From positions 1 through 33,155 of the forward strand of contig JAVZIY010000001.1 of assembly GCA_038998005.1 (NCBI GenBank): 33,155 nucleotides of DNA, read 5' to 3'. Origin of the DNA: CALIKW01 sp038998005. GTDB taxonomy: Archaea; Aenigmatarchaeota; Aenigmatarchaeia; CG10238-14; SCSR01. This document shows positions 21,666-28,525 of the stretch, one piece after another; within the stretch, counting starts at the first letter, position 1, and each line of letters begins with the position of its first letter. Below the pieces are notes generated by a model. It searched no databases, had not been told where the DNA came from, and saw nothing but the letters and a program-made list of their open reading frames with translations. The translations under genes and the position numbers were made by a program.

Positions 21666-23876
21666 TTACTTATTGTGAATTAATAAACCGTTATCTCCAA
21701 AATAATTTTGGGTTTCTGTTTGGATATTATAGATTCTTCCTCTGAAGCTGCCCTTTATATTTGAAAGCTCATCAACTCTTCTAAATTCTTCATAATTATC
21801 CAAATAAACCATGTGATTTCCAGTAAACCAATAACCTTTGTAAAAGTATACTTCGAACTCACCTTCATGGAAAGATTTTTCTAGTATTCTTGAATTAACT
21901 TTTTTACCATCCTTATAGCCTACTACATAATCTCCTTCCTTAAGCTCTTGAATTTTTTTAAATCCTTCAGGTGTTAATATTAAACTATCTTCTACTAGAC
22001 AACCTCCAGGGAGTTTTGAAGGTTGTGTACCAGTTTCTGAAGGTTGTGTACCAGAAGGTTGGGATTTGTAAAAATCACAATAATCCTTATATATCCAAAC
22101 TTGTCCTGTTTGGTTTTTAGAGTAAGTATAATTTGCTATTGCTTCATAAGTATAGGTAACAAATGGTCCTGGTAAAGATAAAATTTTAAAATTATTTGGG
22201 ATTGAAATGCTGCAGCCAAACATAATTTTTTTACCACTTTTAATACTTACATTTAAAGGCCACACGTTGATATTAACATCCCAAACAGAATTACTTGAAC
22301 TTCCAACATCACAAGAAGCCTGTTTAAGCAAACTATAACTCTCATTTAAGGGATTCAATTCAACAATTTTAAAACTATTTATTTTTATATCTCCCTCTCC
22401 TTTGTTAACTAAAGCAAAAGCAAGAAAAATGGTTGTATCCTCATCTTTTTTATAATAGGAAGAATCGCTCGAAATAATTATGTCCAAAGGTCCAGAACTG
22501 GTTATTGCAGTTCTTTTTTCATAAATTCTTATATTATTTGTTATATAAAAGTGGGTGTAGCCTCTGCTCGTGTAGTTATAGTTTGTAGAGACTATGTACT
22601 TAAAATAATCTTTTTCTTTTAAGCAAAAATTCTCCGTTTCGCTTTTATTTAACTTTACCGAACTTTCTTCAAAATCACCTGGATACAAAGTACAAGGCTT
22701 ACTTTCTTCACATCTTGTCACATTCTCTGTTTCATTATCAACATAAAACCTTGTTATTATATCACGAGCTGGTAAATCTGCTCCATCGCTCATTGAATAT
22801 TCCAACCTAAAGAGGAAAGAGCTTCCAGGTGTTACCATGGGGACTTCTGTGCTAACTTTTAAAGTTAAACATTCCGTGCATCCTTCTTTCACAGCCTTTA
22901 CTTCCGTCAAAAGTCTCTTGCACAAAGCTTCCAATCCTCCATAATTCATTATATTTTCCACATCTGTTAAATGAGTCATCAAGCATTGCACGTAATCTTT
23001 TTTAATGTTTAACTCATATATTACATCGTTTATTTGTCTCATAGGAATTAGAGCTTGAACCATGGGAATGCTCATAGCATAAAAAACAATTATACCTATT
23101 AAAACTAGAATACCTATTGCCTTTGCTGCATTACTTTTAAATGATAAGAGTATACAACAAGCAAAAATTCCTACAAGCAATAAAGGATCTGTCGGAATTG
23201 GTAAAAGATGATAATTAGAAAGAAGATATAATGAACCTGATAAAATTCCTCCGATTGCTATTCCTTTTATTCCTTGCTTTTCTTTTCCCCCTTCTTTTTC
23301 TTTGGTTTCTTTCTGGGTAATTGTACCTTTTAAACCATCACTAATTTTTTCTAAAAATCCTTTCTTCTTCCATTCATAACCACATTCCTCACATTTAAAC
23401 AGATATTTTCCAATTGTTTTTACTTTTTCTGAACCACAACGTGGGCATTTAGAAACTTTGGGAATTTTAGGAGGAACCAAAATATTTGTTCCACAATTAG
23501 GACATTTTCCATGATAATGCTCTGCGTCAAACTCTGTTTCGCACTTTGGACATTTTTTATATGTTGGGTGTGCCCACCTTTGTCCTTCCCCTTTTTTATC
23601 TTTTTCAGGTTTTTTTGTAGGCTCGGGTTTTATAACCTCTTTTTCTTTCTTTTTTTGTGTACTAGTTGATGAAGTGGAAGGTGCTGCCTGAGTTTTAATT
23701 GAAAATCCGTAACCTTCTTCTTTCTTCTTCAAAGGAGGAGTAGATTTTTTTTGCGCTATTTTCTCGCCTCCAACTGATAGAGAAAATGTAGAGCTTTTTA
23801 CTTGAGCTGGCTGTGAAAATTTTGCATAAAGTTGTTCCCAAGATAGTCCTGAACCCTCTTTCTTTTTCTTTGCCAA
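21666..23876 (-). CDS. Zinc-ribbon membrane protein ending in a Hint (intein-like) domain
   Basis: A 736-residue protein. Residues 1-100 are Lys/Pro/Ser-rich and disordered-looking. Two zinc ribbons follow (Cys109/112/125/128 and Cys144/147/162/165). Three hydrophobic helices lie at about 204-221, 232-246 and 251-272, so an N-in protein would put the rest outside the cell. Residues about 280-600 are a beta-rich, partly Cys-bearing, glycosylation-site-rich ectodomain. A short QPSGTQPSETGTQPS linker leads to a 110-residue Hint domain (626-735) with a single Lys after it. The start is TTG 23876: the frame has a stop at 23895-23897 and no ATG or GTG between. It is convergent with the adhesin-like gene. 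Confidence 0.75.
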   Translation of the reverse strand: MAKKKKEGSGLSWEQLYAKFSQPAQVKSSTFSLSVGGEKIAQKKSTPPLKKKEEGYGFSIKTQAAPSTSSTSTQKKKEKEVIKPEPTKKPEKDKKGEGQRWAHPTYKKCPKCETEFDAEHYHGKCPNCGTNILVPPKIPKVSKCPRCGSEKVKTIGKYLFKCEECGYEWKKKGFLEKISDGLKGTITQKETKEKEGGKEKQGIKGIAIGGILSGSLYLLSNYHLLPIPTDPLLLVGIFACCILLSFKSNAAKAIGILVLIGIIVFYAMSIPMVQALIPMRQINDVIYELNIKKDYVQCLMTHLTDVENIMNYGGLEALCKRLLTEVKAVKEGCTECLTLKVSTEVPMVTPGSSFLFRLEYSMSDGADLPARDIITRFYVDNETENVTRCEESKPCTLYPGDFEESSVKLNKSETENFCLKEKDYFKYIVSTNYNYTSRGYTHFYITNNIRIYEKRTAITSSGPLDIIISSDSSYYKKDEDTTIFLAFALVNKGEGDIKINSFKIVELNPLNESYSLLKQASCDVGSSSNSVWDVNINVWPLNVSIKSGKKIMFGCSISIPNNFKILSLPGPFVTYTYEAIANYTYSKNQTGQVWIYKDYCDFYKSQPSGTQPSETGTQPSKLPGGCLVEDSLILTPEGFKKIQELKEGDYVVGYKDGKKVNSRILEKSFHEGEFEVYFYKGYWFTGNHMVYLDNYEEFRRVDELSNIKGSFRGRIYNIQTETQNYFGDNGLLIHNK
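21672..22001 (-). other. C-terminal Hint domain (bacterial-intein-like), residues 626-735
   Basis: It begins with Cys626 (CLVEDSLILTPEG, block A), has a TGNH block B (FTGNHMVYL) and ends DNGLLIHN with one Lys and the stop behind it. No endonuclease is present. Hint domains catalyse an N-to-S acyl shift at the first Cys; with His-Asn at the end but no Cys/Ser/Thr +1 and no real C-extein, cleavage or ligation rather than splicing is expected. The ectodomain would be released or activated after LPGG. This is the third Hint fold in the window. Confidence 0.85.
22018..22054 (-). repeat. Short tandem repeat encoding the QPS(E)TG linker
   Basis: The 16-base unit GAAGGTTGTGTACCAG (plus-strand reading) occurs at 22018-22033 and 22039-22054, with a partial third unit after it. 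It encodes the Thr/Gln/Pro/Ser linker just before the Hint domain. Confidence 0.8.
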
Positions 23877-23918
23877 ACCATCCCCAATTAAAATTTAGCT
23901 TTTTTTGAAATTATTTTT

Positions 23919-24518
23919 TTATTGGAAAATCAAGTTAAGTATAAAAATACCGCCACCTAAGATAACTGCTGTTGCTATATCCATACTTGTACCGAATAAT
24001 GTAGGAGCGAATAGTGCTGCACAACCAACAAGTATTGCTTTTATTACTGCTAGAATATGCCCACTCCCAAATATGAAAGCAATAATTTCTATTATAGATA
24101 GAAAAACCACTAAAACTATCGCTAAGCCTAAGTTGACTTGTAATAAACCTGCAAGACCAAAAGAACTCAAGAAAAAAAGAAAAGCAAGAAGTAATATTCT
24201 TCCGATAATTTTTCCTATAATCGGTATGGGCAAAAAGGAGACCAAATCCAAAGAATAGAGGAATAAAATAATTCTATGTGCTGAAGAAACGGGAAGAACA
24301 AAACCCAAAGAAATTAGAAACATACCAAGAGCTACAATATCCCTAACTACATCTTCTTTACTTAATAAGCCCATACAATATAACCCTATGAAGGTGAACA
24401 CTATTCTAGTTGGCAAATCTGCTAAGAAAGCAATCTCTTTGGGAGCAGGAAACCCAAAAAAAGGAAATAGAGAAAAACCTATTAATGCTATACCTCCTAT
24501 TTTCTTTGCTAAGCTCAC
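23919..24518 (-). CDS. Polytopic membrane protein (199 aa)
   Basis: A highly hydrophobic protein with about six membrane segments and few charged residues. No family is recognised. The start is GTG 24518 (MSLAKKIGGIALIGF), behind an AT-rich stretch shared with the divergent alba promoter. It ends 42 bases before the TTG of the zinc-ribbon/Hint protein, so the two are probably one transcript and this protein may be its membrane partner (inference). Gly-rich C-terminal helices (AVILGGGIFILNLIF) end the protein. Confidence 0.6.
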   Translation of the reverse strand: MSLAKKIGGIALIGFSLFPFFGFPAPKEIAFLADLPTRIVFTFIGLYCMGLLSKEDVVRDIVALGMFLISLGFVLPVSSAHRIILFLYSLDLVSFLPIPIIGKIIGRILLLAFLFFLSSFGLAGLLQVNLGLAIVLVVFLSIIEIIAFIFGSGHILAVIKAILVGCAALFAPTLFGTSMDIATAVILGGGIFILNLIFQ

Positions 24519-24550
24519 AATTTAAATTTTTTCTTTTCTAAAAATAAACA

Positions 24551-24558
24551 TTTAAATA
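24551..24558 (+). promoter_or_regulatory. TATA box of alba
   Basis: TTTAAATA, preceded by an A-rich segment that could serve as BRE. A start point about 25 bases downstream (near 24578-24582) leaves a leader of about 30 bases containing the ribosome binding site, unlike most genes here. Confidence 0.6.
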
Positions 24559-24598
24559 CATTAACTAAGAAATTAAATTAAGCCATACAAAAAAACAA

Positions 24599-24605
24599 GG
24601 AGGTG
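24599..24605 (+). promoter_or_regulatory. Strong Shine-Dalgarno of alba
   Basis: GGAGGTG lies five bases before the ATG at 24611. It is the best ribosome binding site I see in the window, which fits an abundant chromatin protein. Confidence 0.85.
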
Positions 24606-24610
24606 TAAAA

Positions 24611-24901
24611 ATGGCAGGAGAAACTAAAAGGTCAGAAGATAATGTAATCTATATAGGAAAAAAGCCGAGCATGGCTTATGTGCTGGCTGTAATAACCCAA
24701 TTCTCTGATAATAGAAAAGAAGTTACGATAAAAGCAAGAGGAAGGGCAATAAGCAGAGCAGTAGATGTTGCAGAAATTGTGAGAAGAAGATTCTTGAATG
24801 ATGTTACGATAAAAAACATAGAAATAGGGACAGAAGAAAGAGAATTAGAAGATAAGACAAAAGTAAATGTGTCAACAATTGCAATAACTTTGTCCAAATA
24901 G
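24611..24901 (+). CDS. alba: Alba family DNA/RNA-binding chromatin protein
   Basis: Alba dimers coat and bridge DNA and also bind RNA in most archaea. The 96-residue length is typical. Residues 11-27 (NVIYIGKKPSMAYVLAV) hold the paired lysines Lys17-Lys18 that match the acetylatable pair of Sulfolobus Alba. VTIKARGRAISRAVDVAEIV is the characteristic core, and the C-terminus ends in the usual VSTIAITLSK strand. The ATG is set by the GGAGGTG just upstream. It is a single-gene unit, with its own TATA box and a T-rich tract after the stop, between the Hint-protein pair and the pilin trio. Confidence 0.97.
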   Translation: MAGETKRSEDNVIYIGKKPSMAYVLAVITQFSDNRKEVTIKARGRAISRAVDVAEIVRRRFLNDVTIKNIEIGTEERELEDKTKVNVSTIAITLSK

Positions 24902-24905
24902 CCCC

Positions 24906-24922
24906 TTCTTTTTATTTTCTTT
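24906..24922 (+). terminator. T-rich probable terminator of alba
   Basis: A nearly pure T tract with single C and A interruptions follows the alba stop, as expected for hairpin-free archaeal termination; the next pilin has its own start 17 bases beyond. Confidence 0.45.
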
Positions 24923-24938
24923 AAGCTAATTTTTAATT

Positions 24939-25304
24939 ATGGAAAAAGGAGTTGCTATACCTTATATTGTTGCTTTAGTTATTGGTTTGATAGTTATAGT
25001 TATAATAGTTTATTTGGTTTATAGATTTGTTATTGGAGGTGGGGGCGGTAGTGCATCTGTTGAGACATGCAGAGCAAGGTTTATGGACTGGTGTACAATG
25101 TGTAGAAATATAGGATGGAGTGATGGAAATAAACTTACTCTTCCACAAAATTTGATAGATGAATGTAAGGATGTAATTGCTAAACATCTTGGTTTCTACA
25201 TAGATGTATGCACAAGTGCAGATTGGTGTAACAAATATTGTGACAATAGAAAAACTAAGTTGGATTGTTGCACTGTAGGTGTGAAAAATGATGAATGTCC
25301 ATAA
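24939..25304 (+). CDS. Pilin-like Cys-rich protein (WCxxC family), trio copy A
   Basis: A 121-residue protein with a prepilin-like N-terminus, MEKGVAIPYIVALVIGLIVI: KG followed by a hydrophobic helix to about residue 29, then a Gly-rich hinge. The exposed domain has CRARFMDWCTMCRNIGW and a C-terminal LDCCTVGVKNDEC. Position +5 of the presumed mature pilin lacks the usual Glu. The first 75 or so bases are nearly identical to those of the next two genes, while the rest of the protein shares only the Cys motifs. The ATG at 24939 follows an AATTTTTAATT stretch. The gene overlaps the next by 17 bases. Confidence 0.8.
   Translation: MEKGVAIPYIVALVIGLIVIVIIVYLVYRFVIGGGGGSASVETCRARFMDWCTMCRNIGWSDGNKLTLPQNLIDECKDVIAKHLGFYIDVCTSADWCNKYCDNRKTKLDCCTVGVKNDECP
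24948..25023 (+). repeat. Near-identical pilin 5' repeat, copy A
   Basis: A 76-base segment encoding GVAIPYIVALVIG and the rest of the membrane helix. It differs from copy C at about three bases, including silent sites, in contrast to the diverged 3' parts of the genes. Confidence 0.9.
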
Positions 25305-25656
25305 GGGAGTTGCTATACCTTATATTGTTGCTTTAGTTATTGGTTTGATAGTTATAGTTTTTATAGTTTATTTGGTTTATAAAACAAGCACCTCCTCTTC
25401 TCTTAATCTTCAAGAATGTAAATCTCGTTACACCACTTGGTGTACAAATTGTGCTCAAATGAATTGGCCACCTTTTCATTGTATGCCTATGGGGGTTTGG
25501 GAATGCAGACAAATTTTACAAAGTGCTGGTTTTATAGTACCGAGTGGTACCTGCCAACATACAGAAGGAGGGGTAGGTGTCGCCATATGCAATTACACAG
25601 ATGTTAAAAAAGATTGTGCTGGTTTGGGAGTTTGTTTGAATAACAATCAATGTTAA
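25288..25656 (+). CDS. Pilin-like Cys-rich protein (WCxxC family), trio copy B
   Basis: A 122-residue family member. Tandem ATGs at 25288 and 25291 both lie inside the 3' end of copy A, with GGTG close upstream. The leader MMNVHKG differs from the MEKG of copies A and C, but from GVAIPYIVALVIG on the helix is the same. The exposed domain has ECKSRYTTWCTNCAQMNW and a C-terminal KDCAGLGVCLNNNQC. Copies A and B are translationally coupled. The product should assemble through its helix; whether copies A, B and C are alternative or co-assembled subunits cannot be told from sequence. Confidence 0.78.
   Translation: MMNVHKGVAIPYIVALVIGLIVIVFIVYLVYKTSTSSSLNLQECKSRYTTWCTNCAQMNWPPFHCMPMGVWECRQILQSAGFIVPSGTCQHTEGGVGVAICNYTDVKKDCAGLGVCLNNNQC
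25306..25381 (+). repeat. Near-identical pilin 5' repeat, copy B
   Basis: Same 76-base segment; one base differs from copy C by my alignment. Confidence 0.9.
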
Positions 25657-25658
25657 AA

Positions 25659-25670
25659 TTTATATTTAAA
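25659..25670 (+). promoter_or_regulatory. TATA-like box of pilin copy C
   Basis: TTTATATTTAAA is centred about 23 bases before the ATG at 25687, which would give an almost leaderless transcript. It shows that copy C can be expressed apart from copies A and B. Confidence 0.5.
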
Positions 25671-25686
25671 AAACATTTTTCTAATT

Positions 25687-26001
25687 ATGGAAAAAGGAGT
25701 TGCTATACCTTATATTGTTGCTTTAGTTATTGGTTTGATAGTTATAGTTTTTATAGTTTATTGGGTTTATAGAAGCTTTGGGGGCCAGGGAGTAAGTTGC
25801 TCTGACTGTAAATCTCAATTTATAGATTGGTGCACAAGATGTGCAATGGTAAATAAGGGAAGTAATACTTGGACTATCAATGCGGGGGGAGGAGCTCCAC
25901 TATGTGCACGGGGTGGTAATTGTTCTTTTTGTACTACTGCCCCTTATAATTGTAATAGTTGCCAAAATGATTGTAAAAGTGTTGGAGTAGAGCCTTTATA
26001 G
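25687..26001 (+). CDS. Pilin-like Cys-rich protein (WCxxC family), trio copy C
   Basis: A 104-residue member with the same start as copy A (MEKGVAIPYIVALVIG). The exposed domain has CSDCKSQFIDWCTRCAMVN, a Gly-rich loop, CSFCTT and a C-terminal CQNDCKSVGV. It has its own TATA-like box and a CTAATT stretch before the ATG, so it is transcribed separately or additionally. It ends three bases from the convergent AMP phosphorylase gene. Confidence 0.8.
   Translation: MEKGVAIPYIVALVIGLIVIVFIVYWVYRSFGGQGVSCSDCKSQFIDWCTRCAMVNKGSNTWTINAGGGAPLCARGGNCSFCTTAPYNCNSCQNDCKSVGVEPL
25696..25771 (+). repeat. Near-identical pilin 5' repeat, copy C
   Basis: Same 76-base segment as in copies A and B; identity stops abruptly after the membrane helix codons. 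Confidence 0.9.
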
Positions 26002-26004
26002 AAC

Positions 26005-27519
26005 CTATCTTTCCAAAATAAATTCCTTGGCTTTTTTTACTTCTTTTAAAACTATTTCACTCTTCCCAATTCCAAAAATTTTAATATTTTCTAAAATTTT
26101 TTCCGCTCTTTTTAATTTTCTATTCTTTTCAGAAAAAATCGTTAAAATCTTTTCTCCCTTCCTAACTCTATCACCAATTTTCTTATACAATAGCAAACCT
26201 GCTTTCTTATCCTTTGGTGCTCCAGCTGCCCTTGCAATTTGAACCAAAGCATAATTATCAATCCAAAAAACTAAACCATCTTCTTTAGCTTTCAAATCAA
26301 GTCTATAATCTGCAAACTCTATATCTTTTGATTTAATTTTTCCATTTCCTCCTTGTTCATTAATTATTTCAATAAGTTTTCTCCTTACCTTGCCAGATCT
26401 TAAAATTTTTCTTGGGTCAAAATTCTTTCCAGTCATTTGAAATATAATTTTGGCAAGACTACAAACCTTATCGATTAAATCAGGAATATTCCTTCCTTCA
26501 AGAACCTGCAAAACCTCTCTTGCTTCCAAAGCAGGACCAATAGCATAACCGATAGGCTCTTCAGCATTTGTTATAGCGCATTTTGTTTTAATTCCAAGTC
26601 TTTTTCCAAGTTCTATAAAATCTCTTGCCAAATTATTTGCTTCACTCAGAGTTTTTACCTTAGCCCATCTTCCACAAGGAATATCTATTACTAAATGAGT
26701 TGCATTTACGGCCTTTTTCTTAGCCATTATAGAAGGAAAGAGCAAAGGGTCTATTTCTAAAGGATGCTCTATTTTAATAAAAATATCATCAGCAGGAGCT
26801 AAATGCAAAGCTCCGCCCCATACTATGCATCCATAAGTCTTTTCTACAACTTTTTTCATTTCTTCTATACTAAGGTCTACTGGCATTAACACCTCAGCTC
26901 TATCTGCAGTGCCACAGGCAGAAGTTATTGCACGTGAGGAAGTCTTTGGTATTGTTAGTCCAGAGGATGCAATTAAAGGTACTAAAATTAAAGATGTTTT
27001 ATCTCCTACTGCACTTCCTATACTATGCTTATCAACTATTATTTTCTTTTTCAAATCAAGAGTTTCCCCTGTTTTAACCATAGCTAAACTTAAATTGGTT
27101 GCTTCCTCCATATCTAAGCCAGAAAAATGCAAAGCTGTAACAAAAGAAGCAATTTCTATATCAGTCAAGTTTCCTTTTATCGTATCTTTAACAATTTCTT
27201 CCATTTCCTCATAGCTTAACCTCCTTCCAGAAAGCTTTTCCTTTACATACTGCAAAGATTTAGGGAAAGGAGCAACTTCCACGTCTATAATCTTGCCTTC
27301 CTTTAGCTTTATATGATCTAGCTCTTCATAAACTCCTATCTCGCCCTTTTTGATAACCTGAGAGCTTATGTTAACTATTGCAGTTATCTCGCTTTTATCA
27401 TATTTTAAAATAACCCTATCCATTCCTTTTAATCCAAGTTCTTCAGCGTCATCAGAATTTAAAATAACTATGGGTTTTCCGCCAGAAGTTATGCCCAAAA
27501 GTTTGACTTTAAGTTTCAT
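26005..27519 (-). CDS. deoA: AMP phosphorylase (archaeal DeoA type)
   Basis: Catalyses AMP + phosphate to adenine + ribose-1,5-bisphosphate, feeding R15P isomerase and form III RuBisCO in archaea that have them; neither gene is in this window. The 504-residue length and N-terminal extension of about 85 residues fit the archaeal AMP phosphorylase type rather than bacterial thymidine phosphorylase. Signatures include DKHSIGSAVGDKTS (about 163-176), SSRAITSACGTADRAEVLM (about 194-212) and YGCIVWGGALHLAPADD. The start is set at ATG 27519 because it overlaps the upstream TGA (ATGA); another ATG lies four codons upstream at 27531. It is the last gene of a deoC-led minus-strand operon. Confidence 0.93.
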   Translation of the reverse strand: MKLKVKLLGITSGGKPIVILNSDDAEELGLKGMDRVILKYDKSEITAIVNISSQVIKKGEIGVYEELDHIKLKEGKIIDVEVAPFPKSLQYVKEKLSGRRLSYEEMEEIVKDTIKGNLTDIEIASFVTALHFSGLDMEEATNLSLAMVKTGETLDLKKKIIVDKHSIGSAVGDKTSLILVPLIASSGLTIPKTSSRAITSACGTADRAEVLMPVDLSIEEMKKVVEKTYGCIVWGGALHLAPADDIFIKIEHPLEIDPLLFPSIMAKKKAVNATHLVIDIPCGRWAKVKTLSEANNLARDFIELGKRLGIKTKCAITNAEEPIGYAIGPALEAREVLQVLEGRNIPDLIDKVCSLAKIIFQMTGKNFDPRKILRSGKVRRKLIEIINEQGGNGKIKSKDIEFADYRLDLKAKEDGLVFWIDNYALVQIARAAGAPKDKKAGLLLYKKIGDRVRKGEKILTIFSEKNRKLKRAEKILENIKIFGIGKSEIVLKEVKKAKEFILER

Positions 27520-27809
27520 TTCGCAACACATCTATTATTTTCACAAATGCATTCTTTAGCTGGCTTTGGTGAAATCACCTGAGGACAAATTATTATTTCG
27601 GGACATTCTGGTTCTACAAAAGTTCTTTTATTAATACACTCCCATTTAGCTCCTGCATTTTCTGGGCAGCAATTTGTTATTCTCCATTCACAATCTTCAT
27701 TGCTAAAGCAAAAATTCTCTGGAACAAACTGAGGTGAAGATTTGGCCAAAAATATTCCTAAGTAAACAGAAAACAGAACAATTAAAATTGTTAAGGGTAT
27801 GGTTTCCAT
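27516..27809 (-). CDS. Small Cys-rich anchored protein
   Basis: A 97-residue protein with an N-terminal helix (about 5-22) and an exposed part holding about ten Cys, from NFCFSNEDCEW and TNCCPENAG to the C-terminal ECICENNRCVAK. The pattern fits a small disulfide-knotted domain outside the cell. It lies seven bases after deoC and overlaps the AMP phosphorylase start, so it is embedded in a metabolic operon despite being a surface protein. No function is assigned; related Cys-rich tails occur in DPANN proteins as far as I recall. Confidence 0.7.
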   Translation of the reverse strand: METIPLTILIVLFSVYLGIFLAKSSPQFVPENFCFSNEDCEWRITNCCPENAGAKWECINKRTFVEPECPEIIICPQVISPKPAKECICENNRCVAK

Positions 27810-27816
27810 TTTCCCA

Positions 27817-28488
27817 CTAATATTTCACTTTCTTACTAACTTTTAATCCTTTTATTATTTTCACTCCAGAGCTACTCCCTATTCTAGAAGCTCCTGCCTT
27901 AATAAGTTTTAAAGCTTTTCTATAATCCCTTATCCCTCCTGAAGCTTTAATTTTCATTCCTGGCACAGTTTTTTTAATTATCTCTAAATCTTTTAGCTTA
28001 ACCCCTCCCCTTAAGCCTGTGCAAGTTTTTATAAATTCTGCTCCTGCTTTTCTTGCTATCAAGCATGCTTTTTTAATTTCTTCTTCATTTAAATCTGGTG
28101 TCTCTAATATAACTTTTACTCCTTTTTTTCCTGCAGCTTTGACAACTTCTCTTATATCCCTTTCAACCAAGTCATACTTCTTGCTTTTAAGCCAGCATCT
28201 ATTCAAAACCATGTCTATTTCGTCTGCACCTTTTTCAACAGCAATTTTTGCTTCTATAACTTTTGATTCAGTTGGGTTAAAGCCAAATGGAAAGCCTACA
28301 ACAGCAATAACCTTTGCCATATTCTTAACAAGTCTTTTAGCTTTTTCAACCCAAATAACAGGAACGCAAACAGAATTAAACTTATATTTTATTGCTTCCT
28401 TACAAAGCTTTTCTATATCTTTTTCAGTAGAATTTGGGCTTACATTTGTATGGTCTATAAATTTAGCCAACTCTTTCTTCATAGCCAT
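27817..28488 (-). CDS. deoC: Deoxyribose-phosphate aldolase
   Basis: Catalyses 2-deoxyribose-5-phosphate to glyceraldehyde-3-phosphate + acetaldehyde, a cytoplasmic TIM-barrel class I aldolase. In the 223-residue protein FIDHTNVSP opens the barrel, Asp92 lies in DEIDMVLN, the Schiff-base lysine is Lys154 in FIKTCTG, and the second catalytic lysine is Lys181 in KIKASGG. Phosphate-binding GSSSG is near the C-terminus. The start is ATG 28488 or the ATG two codons on (28482). The gene leads the operon with the small Cys-rich protein and AMP phosphorylase, and shares a 37-base divergent promoter region with prs. Confidence 0.95.
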   Translation of the reverse strand: MAMKKELAKFIDHTNVSPNSTEKDIEKLCKEAIKYKFNSVCVPVIWVEKAKRLVKNMAKVIAVVGFPFGFNPTESKVIEAKIAVEKGADEIDMVLNRCWLKSKKYDLVERDIREVVKAAGKKGVKVILETPDLNEEEIKKACLIARKAGAEFIKTCTGLRGGVKLKDLEIIKKTVPGMKIKASGGIRDYRKALKLIKAGASRIGSSSGVKIIKGLKVSKKVKY

Positions 28489-28525
28489 ATTTTATCTTTA
28501 TAATTTTTAAAAATTAATTGATAGC
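28489..28525. promoter_or_regulatory. Divergent promoter region of deoC and prs
   Basis: This 37-base, almost pure A+T spacer holds overlapping TATA-like sequences on both strands (TTTATAATTTTTAAAAATT on plus). Both starts lie about 20-25 bases from its centre, so both transcripts are probably leaderless or nearly so, and the two units may compete for the site. Confidence 0.5.

Noticed and set aside
24939..26001. Three regularly spaced repeats considered as a CRISPR array or mobile element ends
   Set aside because: The repeats are coding, 76 bases long, 358-390 bases apart and encode a membrane helix; there is no array structure or terminal inverted repeat.
15587..26001. Cytochrome nanowire pilins suggested by many CxxC motifs
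   Set aside because: I found no CxxCH haem-binding motif in the pilin-like proteins.
26027..28510. Plus-strand frames opposite AMP phosphorylase and deoC (26027, 26909, 27368, 28019)
   Set aside because: They are antisense to genes with conserved catalytic motifs and show no support of their own.
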